A DNA stretch of 64,000 nucleotides from Aureimonas ureilytica DSM 18598 = NBRC 106430 (GTDB lineage Bacteria; Pseudomonadota; Alphaproteobacteria; Rhizobiales; Rhizobiaceae), in NCBI RefSeq assembly GCF_000382705.1, contig NZ_ARQE01000008.1, positions 152,919 to 216,918 of the forward strand, written 5' to 3'. The position numbers and the translations under genes are program-made. The notes beneath the pieces were generated by a model, which did no database searches, was not told the DNA's origin, and saw only the letters and a program-made list of their open reading frames with translations. The stretch's first letter is position 1. Each line of letters opens with the position of its first letter. This document shows, piece by piece, positions 47,664 to 55,568 of this stretch.

Positions 47664-48349
47664 GCGCGCCCGATCCCGCTCTTGCCCGCGTCACCGGCAC
47701 GCGGTTTCGCCATGTCCTGAATGTCGGCAGCGGTCCCGCCCATCCCGGCAAGCTGCACGCGGCCTTCCACACGCCGCTCTGGCGCGAAGTGCGGCTCGAC
47801 GTCGAACCCAAGGTCCAGCCCGACATTCTCTCCAGCATGGTGGACATGCGCGCCAGCGTGCCGGACGCGAGCTTCGACGCGGTCTGGTCCTCGCACAATC
47901 TGGAGCATCTGTCCGCGCACGAGGTTCCGCTGGCGCTCGCCGAATTCGCCCGGGTGCTGACGCCCGACGGGTTCGCGCTCGTCACCTGCCCGGATGTGGA
48001 GGAGGTCGCGCGCTTCATTCTGGAGCGCGGGATCGAGGAGGTGGCCTACCCGTCGGCCGCCGGGCCGGTGACGCCGATCGACATGCTCTGGGGACACCGT
48101 GCCTCGATCGAGGCGGGCTACGGCTTCATGGCCCACCGCACCGGCTTCACGCTATCGAGCCTCGCGCGGCAGGTGCTCGACAGCGGCTTTGCGGAAGTGC
48201 GTCTGTCGCGCAGCCGCTTCGCGCTCTGGGCCCTCTGCCTCAAGCCCGGCTGCCGGCTGGAGAGTTTGAGCGCGGATTTCGCCCGCACCGAACAGGCCGA
48301 GCTCCTGGGGGCGGAGGCCGGCGGCGAGCCCTCCGCCGCGCCTTCATGA
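47660..48349 (+). CDS. Class I SAM-dependent methyltransferase (Methyltransf_11 type)
   Basis: A 229-residue methyltransferase. Motif I is HVLNVGSGPAHPG, the acidic residue after strand 2 is in VRLDVEPKV, and motif IV region is FDAVWSSHNLEHLSAHEVP, followed by VLTPDGFALVTCPDVEEV. It resembles methyltransferases of surface-polysaccharide clusters that methylate a sugar hydroxyl or cap a chain. It is coupled by ATGA overlaps to a SapC-like gene upstream and a GT4 gene downstream. Confidence 0.9.
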   Translation: MSAPDPALARVTGTRFRHVLNVGSGPAHPGKLHAAFHTPLWREVRLDVEPKVQPDILSSMVDMRASVPDASFDAVWSSHNLEHLSAHEVPLALAEFARVLTPDGFALVTCPDVEEVARFILERGIEEVAYPSAAGPVTPIDMLWGHRASIEAGYGFMAHRTGFTLSSLARQVLDSGFAEVRLSRSRFALWALCLKPGCRLESLSADFARTEQAELLGAEAGGEPSAAPS

Positions 48350-49614
48350 AGGTCCTCTTCGTTCACAACAATTTCCCCGCGCAGTTCCGGCATCTCGCCG
48401 AGCATCTGGCGCGCGAGCCGGGCAACGACGTCCGGGCCATCGGCGCGGACGGCGCGCGGCCGCTGCGCGGCGTGACCCTGCATCGCTACAGCATGCCGCC
48501 CGGCAATGTCGCGGCGACGCACCCGTTCGCCCGGCGCTTCGACATGGAAGCCCGTCGCTCCGAGCAGGTTCTCTATGTCGCCGCGCTTCTGATGTCGGAG
48601 GGCTTCGTTCCCGATATCGTCGTGGTGCATTCCGGCTGGGGCGAGGCGCTGCCACTGCGCTCGGTGTTTCCGGGCGCGCGCATCGTCGTCTATTGCGAAT
48701 ATTTCTACCGCACCGAGCGCTCGGACGTGAATTTCGATCCCGAGTTCCCCGCGCTCGGGCTCGACGGCGCGGTCTCCCTGCGAGCGCGCAACGCCATGAC
48801 GCTTCTGGCGCTCGCCGACGCCGATCTCGCGATCACACCGACCGAATGGCAGCGCTCGACCTTCCCCCGGAGCCTTGCCGAGATGATCGCCGTCGCTCAC
48901 GAGGGGATCGACACCGATCATGTGAGGCCGAGCGCGCAGGCCAAATGCCGCCTGGAGGACGGAACGCTGCTGACGCGCGACGACGAGGTCATCACCTTCG
49001 TCAACCGCAATCTCGAACCCTTGCGCGGCTATCACGTCTTCATGCGGGCGCTGCCGCGCGTCCTGGCGGAGCGGCCGAAGGCGCGCGTCGTGATCGTCGG
49101 CGGGTTCGGCGTGTCCTACGGCCAGCGCCCGCCGCCCGGAAAGACCTGGCACCAGATCTTCCTCGACGAAGTGGCCGGCGGTCTCGACCTCCGGCGCGTC
49201 CATTTCCTCGGCCATCTTCCCTACGAGGACTATCTCGACGTCCTGCGCGTTTCGAGCGTCCACGCCTATCTGACCTATCCGTTCGTCCTGTCCTGGTCGT
49301 GCCTGGAAGCCATGGCGGCGGGCTGCACCGTCGTCGCCTCGGACACGCCGCCCGTGCGCGAGGTGATCGACGGGACCAACGGGCTCCTCGTGCCCTTCCA
49401 CTCGCCCGAGGCGCTCAGCGAAGCGCTGCTGCAGGTGCTGCGCCGGCCCGAAGGCCATGCCGGACTGGGCGTGCGGGCGCGCGAGACGATCCGCCGCCGC
49501 TTCGACCTTCGCCGCGTCAGCCTGCCCCGGATGGCGCGCCTCGTGCTCGGCACGGCGTCGGCGGGGGGCGCTGCGACCTCTGGTCCCACCCCCGGCGCCT
49601 GGCCGATGGGCTGA
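48346..49614 (+). CDS. GT4-family glycosyltransferase, last gene of the operon
   Basis: A 422-residue GT-B enzyme. The N-terminus is MKVLFVHNNFPAQFRHLAEH, a form typical of GT4 transferases with N-terminal Glyco_trans_4_3-like domain. The donor domain has FVNRNLEPLRGYHVFMRALP, HFLGHLPYEDYLDVL and SWSCLEAMAAGCTVVASDTP with the second acidic REVIDGTNGLLV. The start at ATG 48346 overlaps the methyltransferase stop; the frame is open far upstream but that part is a shadow. The end has a low-complexity Gly/Ala/Pro tail. Confidence 0.92.
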   Translation: MKVLFVHNNFPAQFRHLAEHLAREPGNDVRAIGADGARPLRGVTLHRYSMPPGNVAATHPFARRFDMEARRSEQVLYVAALLMSEGFVPDIVVVHSGWGEALPLRSVFPGARIVVYCEYFYRTERSDVNFDPEFPALGLDGAVSLRARNAMTLLALADADLAITPTEWQRSTFPRSLAEMIAVAHEGIDTDHVRPSAQAKCRLEDGTLLTRDDEVITFVNRNLEPLRGYHVFMRALPRVLAERPKARVVIVGGFGVSYGQRPPPGKTWHQIFLDEVAGGLDLRRVHFLGHLPYEDYLDVLRVSSVHAYLTYPFVLSWSCLEAMAAGCTVVASDTPPVREVIDGTNGLLVPFHSPEALSEALLQVLRRPEGHAGLGVRARETIRRRFDLRRVSLPRMARLVLGTASAGGAATSGPTPGAWPMG

Positions 49615-49793
49615 GGGGACGGACGGCCGCGTGGCGCTTGGCTGGGGCTTTCGGCCCGCGCCGTGCTTCGGGCCTGCCCCGACAAAATTCGCTCCATCGG
49701 CCTTCGCGCGGAAGCCGCGTTAGCCAGTCTTAATCTCTCTTCGCCATGATCGCTCGCAATCGGGAAAGGGACACGCGTCCCAGGGTGAACGAC

Positions 49794-50927
49794 ATGCGCG
49801 CAGTCCTCGTGAAGTATTCCGGCCGTCGGTTGAACAACCACAAGGCGGTCTGGTTCGACGTCCCGTTCCAGGAGACGCTGGAGAGCTACTACAACACCGG
49901 CGATATCTGCGTTTACGATTCGACCCTGCGCGTCGTCGATTACGAGGAAGGCGACATCCTCAACATCGACATGCCGGTGTCCGAGGCGGAGGTGGCGCGG
50001 CTGAAGCAGCGCTGCAATTTCGTGCTCCTGCGCGGCTCGAACTATATTCACGAGGAGATGGACTGGGGCCATTTCCTCGCCTGGATCGAAGCGCTCGACA
50101 TGCCGGTCCTGTGCATCGGCGTCGGCGCGCAGGCCGAGCGCGAGCGCCCGATCATCCTGCCGACGGAAGGCCGGCGCGTCTGGCAGGCGATCGCCGACCG
50201 CACGCCCTCGATCGGCGTTCGCGGCGCCTTCAGCGCCGAGACGATGCACCGCAACGGCATCCACAATGTCGAAATCGTCGGCTGCCCGTCGATCTTCCGG
50301 GGGCTGGATCGCACCATGACACTGCGCCATGCACCGGACGGGCCGAAGCGCGTGACATTCAGCCTGCGCCGCGAGGTCGGCAACACCTATGCGGTCGATC
50401 CCGTCGCCTTCCAGGCGACGCAGAAGCGCATCATCGCCAAGCTCTCGCTGATCTCCGACTTCTTCCTGTCCTGCCATGGCGAGCCGGAGGAGAAGGCCTT
50501 CTTCTTCAAGGCGCCCAAGCACATGGAGGCGGCCGCCGCCAAGCTCGCGGCGGAAGGCTGGTTCGACGAGGTGACGGGGCGCACCCTGCGCGATCTCTAC
50601 GAGCGGCGGCTCTACTATGTCGGCGCGCCCGACGACTACGATCTCTATGCTGCGCAGTTCGACGCCGCGCTCGGCTACCGCGTCCATGCGGTGCTGCCGG
50701 CGGTGGCCGTCGGCGTGCCGGGCGTCCTCTTCTCCTACGACACGCGCTCGCGCGAGCTCGCCGAAACCTTCGACCTGCCGATCTACTCGCCCGAGGAGTT
50801 CGAGAAGCAGACGTTGAAGGACGCCTTCGCGCCCTGGCGCTTCGAGCGCTTCCAGTCGCTCTTCACCGAGCGCTACGACCGCATGAAGGCCTTCATCGAG
50901 AAGAACGGGGTGCGCTCGCGGATGTAG
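49794..50927 (+). CDS. Polysaccharide pyruvyl transferase family protein
   Basis: A 377-residue protein of the PS_pyruv_trans family, which transfers pyruvate from PEP to sugars as a ketal. Motifs seen are GSNYIHEEMDWGHFLAWIEA, CIGVGAQAERERPI, SIGVRGAFSAETMHRNGI, and FDAALGYRVHAVLPAVAVGV (the R-x-H region of the family). The start is ATG 49794 with AGGG eight bases upstream; the ATG at 49746 lacks a site. A 179-bp gap separates it from the GT4 gene, so it may have its own promoter. Its 3' end overlaps the convergent exported-protein gene by 35 bp. Pyruvylation would add negative charge to the glycan, as needed for S-layer anchoring in some bacteria. Confidence 0.85.
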   Translation: MRAVLVKYSGRRLNNHKAVWFDVPFQETLESYYNTGDICVYDSTLRVVDYEEGDILNIDMPVSEAEVARLKQRCNFVLLRGSNYIHEEMDWGHFLAWIEALDMPVLCIGVGAQAERERPIILPTEGRRVWQAIADRTPSIGVRGAFSAETMHRNGIHNVEIVGCPSIFRGLDRTMTLRHAPDGPKRVTFSLRREVGNTYAVDPVAFQATQKRIIAKLSLISDFFLSCHGEPEEKAFFFKAPKHMEAAAAKLAAEGWFDEVTGRTLRDLYERRLYYVGAPDDYDLYAAQFDAALGYRVHAVLPAVAVGVPGVLFSYDTRSRELAETFDLPIYSPEEFEKQTLKDAFAPWRFERFQSLFTERYDRMKAFIEKNGVRSRM

Positions 50928-52107
50928 GCGCGATCCGCACCCGCTTCAGGACGATGTCCCGCGCGGTGCCGACCTCGCAGCCCTCCGCCTCGGCCCGCAC
51001 GAAGGTCAGCGCCGGCCGGTCGCCGACGGTGGCGAAGTTGCGGTCGGTGGAATCCGGGTCGATCAGCGCCGGATAGCCGATCGGCCGGACCGGCGCGCAG
51101 GCCCCGAACAAGGGCGCTTCCATCAGAAGCGCGGGGCCGCGCCAGTCGAGAAGGTTCTCGCTCGTCGCGTAGTAGACGCCGGTGCGCTCGACTCCGGCCG
51201 CGTCCCGCGCCCGGCCGCGCATGGTCGCGATCCAGGTGCCGCTCGCCTCGTGCCGCGTCAGGCTGGTGACGGGCCAGCGCAGCACATCGGGCGCGACCGG
51301 GTCGCACAGGTGCCGCTCGCGCTCCAAGGGGCCGGCATAGGGGTCGGCGAGCGTCGTGCCGAAGGCCCCGTTGCGCCAGACCCGCCAGCTCGCGGGGTCG
51401 GCGAGCCGCTCGGTGCGCAGGAGGCAATTGCCGTTCTTCTGCGGCGCGGGGGCGACGACATTGGCCATGACGTAGAACGCGCCCTGCCAGGCCACGATAT
51501 TGGTCGGCTCGAAATATCCGGCATGGTGGCCGAGCGTTTCGTCGGCGCGAAACGGGATCGCGGCGACGAGGCGCGGCGCGGTCGGCTCGAACCGCACGCC
51601 GCCGTTTCGCGACACGGCCCCGGTCAGCGTGTTGTACCAGCAGGCCGAATTGTCGCCCTTCGGGCAGGGCGCGCCGAAGCGCTCGCCGTGATACTCGTTG
51701 TGAACCAGCGCGTAGACCTCGCGCCCGTCGGCGGAATAGGTCGCGCCGATCCAGCTTCGATTGTCGAAGCTGGACGGATCGGCGCTGTCGGCCCCTTCGA
51801 AGGCGACGCCGCAGCCGTGGCGCAGCGAAAAGAGGTCCTCGCCCGCCAGCCAGCGGCCGCGAAAATGCGTCTGCATGACATGGACGAGCCCGTCCGCCCC
51901 GCGAAAGGCGCGCGTCGGCGTGTCCGGAATGTCCCAGGGCTCGCAGGCCTGCGCCGCGTGGCTGAACAACACGCTCTCGCCCGGCTCCACCTGCAGCAAG
52001 AGCGTCGGCGCGGCGCCCTGCGCGGGCAGCGCGAGGCAGGAGCCGAGAAGCGCGGCGCCAAGCCCGCGAGCCGGCCCGCGGCGTGACGGAGAGGCGGGCC
52101 GCTTCAC
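50893..52107 (-). CDS. Exported protein of unknown function, beta-propeller-like
   Basis: A 404-residue protein with a GTG start (AAGGAAGG upstream) and a Sec signal peptide (residues 1-31, ending LPAQGA). The mature part has repeated blade-like stretches (VHVMQTHFRGRWLAGEDLFS, GATYSADGREVYALVHNEYH, NIVAWQGAFYVMANV, TGVYYATSENLLDWRGPALL) typical of five-bladed propellers of the glycosyl-hydrolase 43/DUF4185-like group. Catalytic acids cannot be assigned. Several Cys (CEPWDIP, GCGVAF, CPKGDNSACW, CLLR) suggest disulfides. It may modify or bind the surface glycan made by the neighbouring cluster. Convergent with the pyruvyl transferase, with a 35-bp overlap. Confidence 0.75.
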   Translation of the reverse strand: MKRPASPSRRGPARGLGAALLGSCLALPAQGAAPTLLLQVEPGESVLFSHAAQACEPWDIPDTPTRAFRGADGLVHVMQTHFRGRWLAGEDLFSLRHGCGVAFEGADSADPSSFDNRSWIGATYSADGREVYALVHNEYHGERFGAPCPKGDNSACWYNTLTGAVSRNGGVRFEPTAPRLVAAIPFRADETLGHHAGYFEPTNIVAWQGAFYVMANVVAPAPQKNGNCLLRTERLADPASWRVWRNGAFGTTLADPYAGPLERERHLCDPVAPDVLRWPVTSLTRHEASGTWIATMRGRARDAAGVERTGVYYATSENLLDWRGPALLMEAPLFGACAPVRPIGYPALIDPDSTDRNFATVGDRPALTFVRAEAEGCEVGTARDIVLKRVRIAPTSASAPRSSR

Positions 52108-52303
52108 CCGGTCGCGCCTTCCTTAAGCCAGCCTTCAGACACTTGCGGGATATTGAGGCAATTCCTCGCCGACGGGCGGAGGGAGACGAGACGGCGGCTC
52201 CGATCCGGAGCACCGCAGGAGGGGAGGCCGGTCGATGCGTTTCCGGCGGCAGACAGCGCAAGGGCGGGTTCGGCAGGACGGCCGAATGCGCGCGCGCGTC
52301 TGT

Positions 52304-52378
52304 GGCCTCGGGAACTGGGGCCTCGGGAACGGGGGCCTCGGGAACGGGGGCCTGGGGAACTGGGGCTTCGGGGGCTCG
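52304..52378 (+). repeat. Five-copy 15-bp tandem repeat in the leader of the type I exporter
   Basis: Units GGCCTCGGGAACTGG, GGCCTCGGGAACGGG (twice), GGCCTGGGGAACTGG and a diverged GGCTTCGGGGGCTCG run head to tail. The array ends eight bases before the ATG of the ABC ATPase gene. It therefore contains or replaces the ribosome-binding region. Confidence 0.85.
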
Positions 52379-52386
52379 TCGCCGCC

Positions 52387-54117
52387 ATGAACACTGTCTC
52401 CTCCTCGCCCCTCCTGGGCATTCTGCGCGAGTTTTCCTACGGCTACCTGGCGCTGCTCGGCTTCGGCTTCTTCCTGCCGTTCCTCTACATGTCCATGTCG
52501 TTCATTCCCATGAGCATCATGGAGCGCGTCGGCTCGAGCCGCAACGGCTCGACGCTCGCCACCCTGATCCTCATCGCGGTGATCGTCACCGTCACCTACA
52601 CGCTGCTGGAGGTCGTGCGCGCGCAGGTTCTGGAGCGCATGGGAACCGTGATCGACCAGAAGCTGACGCGCATCTGCTTCGACGCGTTCAACCGCGAGCG
52701 GCGCGCCGGCACCGGCTCGCCCGCGCAGGCGCTCGCCGACCTTCAGACCACGCGCCGCTTCCTCTGCGGCCCCTCGCTCTCGGCGCTGATCGACGCGTTC
52801 TGGTCGCCGCTCTTCGTCGTGGTCATGTTCGCCATGAACATGGCCTTCGGCTTCCTGATCCTCGGCCTCCTGGGCTTCTCGGCCCTCGTCTCGGTCTCGA
52901 CGCACTATCTCGTCGCGGGGCATCTGAAGGCCGCGCAGCGGCTCGACGGCGAGGCCAACGAATTCGGCCTCGCCGTGTCGCGCAATGCCGAGACGGTGCG
53001 CGTCATGGGGATGCTGCCGGACGTGACGGAGCGCTGGTACACGATGCACAGCGACGGCGTCGGCTGGCGCAACGCCGCGCAGACGCGCGCCGCGCGCATC
53101 GGCCTCGTGCCGCGCATGGTGCAGAACGGCCAGATGATCATCGTCTACGGGCTCGGCGGCTTCCTGTTTCTGGAAAACCAGATCCATATCGGCGTGCTCT
53201 TCGTCGTGCTCATGATGATGATGCGCGCGCAGGGGCCGCTCCAGTACATCATCAACAACTGGAGCTCGATCCAGTCCTTCTGGCTGGCGGCCAAGCGGCT
53301 CGACGGGCTCCTGCGCGCGGTCGGCGCCGAGCGCCAGCACATGCTCCTGCCCCCGCCCACCGGCGCGCTCGTCGTCTCGCGCCTCATGGGCGGGCCGCCC
53401 GACATGGACAAGCCGATCATCAACGACGTGTCCTTCACGCTGCATCCCGGCCGCATCATGGGCGTCGTCGGCCCGAGCGGCGCGGGCAAGTCCTGCCTCG
53501 GGCGGCTGCTCGTCGGCATCTGGAAGACGCGGCGCGGGACGGTGGTCTTCGGCGAGCAGGACCTGTCGCACTGGAACGAGGACGATCTCGGCCGCCATGT
53601 CGGCTATATCCCGCAGGACGTGGAGTTCCTGCCGGGCACGATCGCCGAGAACATCTCGCGCTTCGACCCGAACGCCACGAGCGAGAAGATCCTCGACGCG
53701 GTGGAACTCGCCGGCATTCACGACATCATCCGGGGCCTGCCGAACGGCTATTCCACGCGGCTCGGCGCGGGCGGTCATACGCTGTCGGGCGGCCAGCGCC
53801 AGCGCGTGGCGCTCGCCCGCGCCGTCTACGGCCGGCCCCGGCTCCTGGTACTCGACGAGCCCAACAGCAATCTCGACGCGCCGGCCGAACAGGTGCTCGG
53901 GCGCACCATGCAGGCCATGCGCGACGACGGCGCGGCCGTCATCGTCGTCTCGCACCGCGTCAGCCTCCTGTCCTTCTGCGACGACCTCCTCGTTCTCAAC
54001 GAGGGCGCGGTGCAGGCGATGGGCGGGCGCGAGCAGATCTTCAGCCGCCTGCCGCGCCTTCGCGGCACGCCGCCCCCGCTGGTGCTCCAGCCCGAGCCGA
54101 GGGTGGTGAACCTGTGA
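52387..54117 (+). CDS. Type I secretion ABC transporter (PrtD/RsaD-like)
   Basis: A 576-residue protein with six membrane helices in residues 15-300 and a C-terminal nucleotide-binding domain: Walker A GPSGAGKSC, signature LSGGQRQRVALARA, Walker B LLVLDEPNSNLD, then switch His in VSHRVS. There is no N-terminal C39 peptidase, as in exporters of RTX proteins with C-terminal signals. The start is ATG 52387; the frame is open to 52153 but that part is the tandem-repeat leader. It overlaps the adaptor gene by four bases (GTGA). The outer-membrane TolC-like partner is not in the window. Confidence 0.93.
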   Translation: MNTVSSSPLLGILREFSYGYLALLGFGFFLPFLYMSMSFIPMSIMERVGSSRNGSTLATLILIAVIVTVTYTLLEVVRAQVLERMGTVIDQKLTRICFDAFNRERRAGTGSPAQALADLQTTRRFLCGPSLSALIDAFWSPLFVVVMFAMNMAFGFLILGLLGFSALVSVSTHYLVAGHLKAAQRLDGEANEFGLAVSRNAETVRVMGMLPDVTERWYTMHSDGVGWRNAAQTRAARIGLVPRMVQNGQMIIVYGLGGFLFLENQIHIGVLFVVLMMMMRAQGPLQYIINNWSSIQSFWLAAKRLDGLLRAVGAERQHMLLPPPTGALVVSRLMGGPPDMDKPIINDVSFTLHPGRIMGVVGPSGAGKSCLGRLLVGIWKTRRGTVVFGEQDLSHWNEDDLGRHVGYIPQDVEFLPGTIAENISRFDPNATSEKILDAVELAGIHDIIRGLPNGYSTRLGAGGHTLSGGQRQRVALARAVYGRPRLLVLDEPNSNLDAPAEQVLGRTMQAMRDDGAAVIVVSHRVSLLSFCDDLLVLNEGAVQAMGGREQIFSRLPRLRGTPPPLVLQPEPRVVNL

Positions 54118-55433
54118 GCGTGCAGCTCTTCGTCGCCGCGCCCAAGCCCAACACGGATTGGCGCGCCGCGCTGCGCACCGGCTACATCGTGCTGGCGCTC
54201 GGCGTCGGCCTGTGCGGCGGCTGGGCGAGCTTCGCCCATATCAACTCCGCCGTGGTGGTGAACGGCGTCTTCTCCATGGAGACCTACCGCCGGACGGTGC
54301 AGCATCTGGAAGGCGGCATCGTCTCGCAGATCCTGGTGCGCGACGGCGATCTCGTGGAAGCGGGGCAGACGCTGATCCGGCTCGACACGACGCGCACGCA
54401 GGCCGCCGCCGCGACCGCCGCCAAGAACCTCGCCAACGCGCTCGCCACGGAAGCACGCCTCGTCGCCCAGCGCGACCTGAAGGACTACATGGTCATTCCC
54501 GAGGAGGCGACCTCGCTCCTGCGCGGCATGGAATCCACCGCGATCGAGGACAATCACCGCGAGTTCGAAAGCCGGCGGCAGGTCCTGAACGGCGCGCTGG
54601 AGCTTCTCGACGCGCAGGAAAAGCAGGTGCGCAACGAGATCGAACAGACCCGGCTCGACACGCAGACCGCCAACGAGCAGATCGCGAGCCTGACCGACGA
54701 ATTGCGGGGCCTTCGCCAGCTCTTCGAGAAGGGGCTCGTCGCGGTCAGCCGCGTCACCGCCCTGGAGCGCCAGAAGACCCTTCTGGAAGGCACGGTGAAG
54801 AAGGCGCGCAACGACGCGCAGAAGGCCAAGGACAAGATCGCCGAGATCGCCCTGCGCAAGGAGGTGCTGCGCAAGGACTACCGGCAGGAATCGGCCAATG
54901 CTCTCGTCGAGATCGGCAAGCAGATCGCCGCCTCGCGCCAGGAGCGGCAGATCGCGCTCGACCAGATGACGCGCACCGACATCCGCTCGCCCGCCACCGG
55001 CACGGTGCAGCAGATGCGCGTCTTCACGGTCGGCGGCGTGGTGCGTCCGGGCGAGCCGCTGATGGACGTCGTGCCGCAATCCGACGAGTTCACCGTGAAG
55101 GCCAAGGTCGCGCCGACCGATATCGACCGCATCCGCGAGGGAATGGATGTGGAGATCAACCTGAACGCGCTGACCAAGTACCGACGCGAAAAGCTCATGG
55201 GCAAGCTGCGCTACGTCTCGCGCGACGTGATCACCGAGGGCAATGCGAGCACGCCGCCCTATTTCTCGGTCGAGGTGACGCTGGATGCCGCAAGCTTCCC
55301 GGCCGACATTCGCGAGAAGATCGTGGCGGGCATGGAAGCGGCCATCATCATTCCCACCAAGGGGCGCACGGTGCTCCAATATCTGACCGCGCCGGTTCTG
55401 GAGAACATGGAGGAGTCGCTGCGCGAGCGGTGA
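54114..55433 (+). CDS. Type I secretion membrane-fusion protein (HlyD/PrtE/RsaE family)
   Basis: A 439-residue periplasmic adaptor. One N-terminal helix (about residues 22-42), a lipoyl-like half (TVQHLEGGIVSQILVRDGD), long coiled coil (about 100-290), the second lipoyl half and a beta-barrel part (IRSPATGTVQQMRVFTVGG). The C-terminal signature is GMEAAIIIPTKGRTVLQYL. It starts at a GTG overlapping the ATPase stop codon. The pair most likely exports RTX or Hint-domain proteins such as those at 38.6-39.7 and 27.5-29.1 kb. Confidence 0.93.
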   Translation: MSVQLFVAAPKPNTDWRAALRTGYIVLALGVGLCGGWASFAHINSAVVVNGVFSMETYRRTVQHLEGGIVSQILVRDGDLVEAGQTLIRLDTTRTQAAAATAAKNLANALATEARLVAQRDLKDYMVIPEEATSLLRGMESTAIEDNHREFESRRQVLNGALELLDAQEKQVRNEIEQTRLDTQTANEQIASLTDELRGLRQLFEKGLVAVSRVTALERQKTLLEGTVKKARNDAQKAKDKIAEIALRKEVLRKDYRQESANALVEIGKQIAASRQERQIALDQMTRTDIRSPATGTVQQMRVFTVGGVVRPGEPLMDVVPQSDEFTVKAKVAPTDIDRIREGMDVEINLNALTKYRREKLMGKLRYVSRDVITEGNASTPPYFSVEVTLDAASFPADIREKIVAGMEAAIIIPTKGRTVLQYLTAPVLENMEESLRER

Positions 55434-55568
55434 GGGCGGCTTGCGGTCGGGCATAGGCACCCAGCCGGGGCGCCGCGCTCTCACGCCTGATCCACCCCGC
55501 CGACGGAAGGCGCCCCGGCCTGTCAGGTCGTCTTCCCGCCGCTCGTCGAACCGCGCGGCGGGGCTCCT

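Noticed and set aside
52083-54113. Frame extending the HlyD-family protein upstream through the ABC ATPase
   Set aside because: Out-of-frame reading of the ATPase gene; the adaptor starts at the GTGA overlap at 54114.
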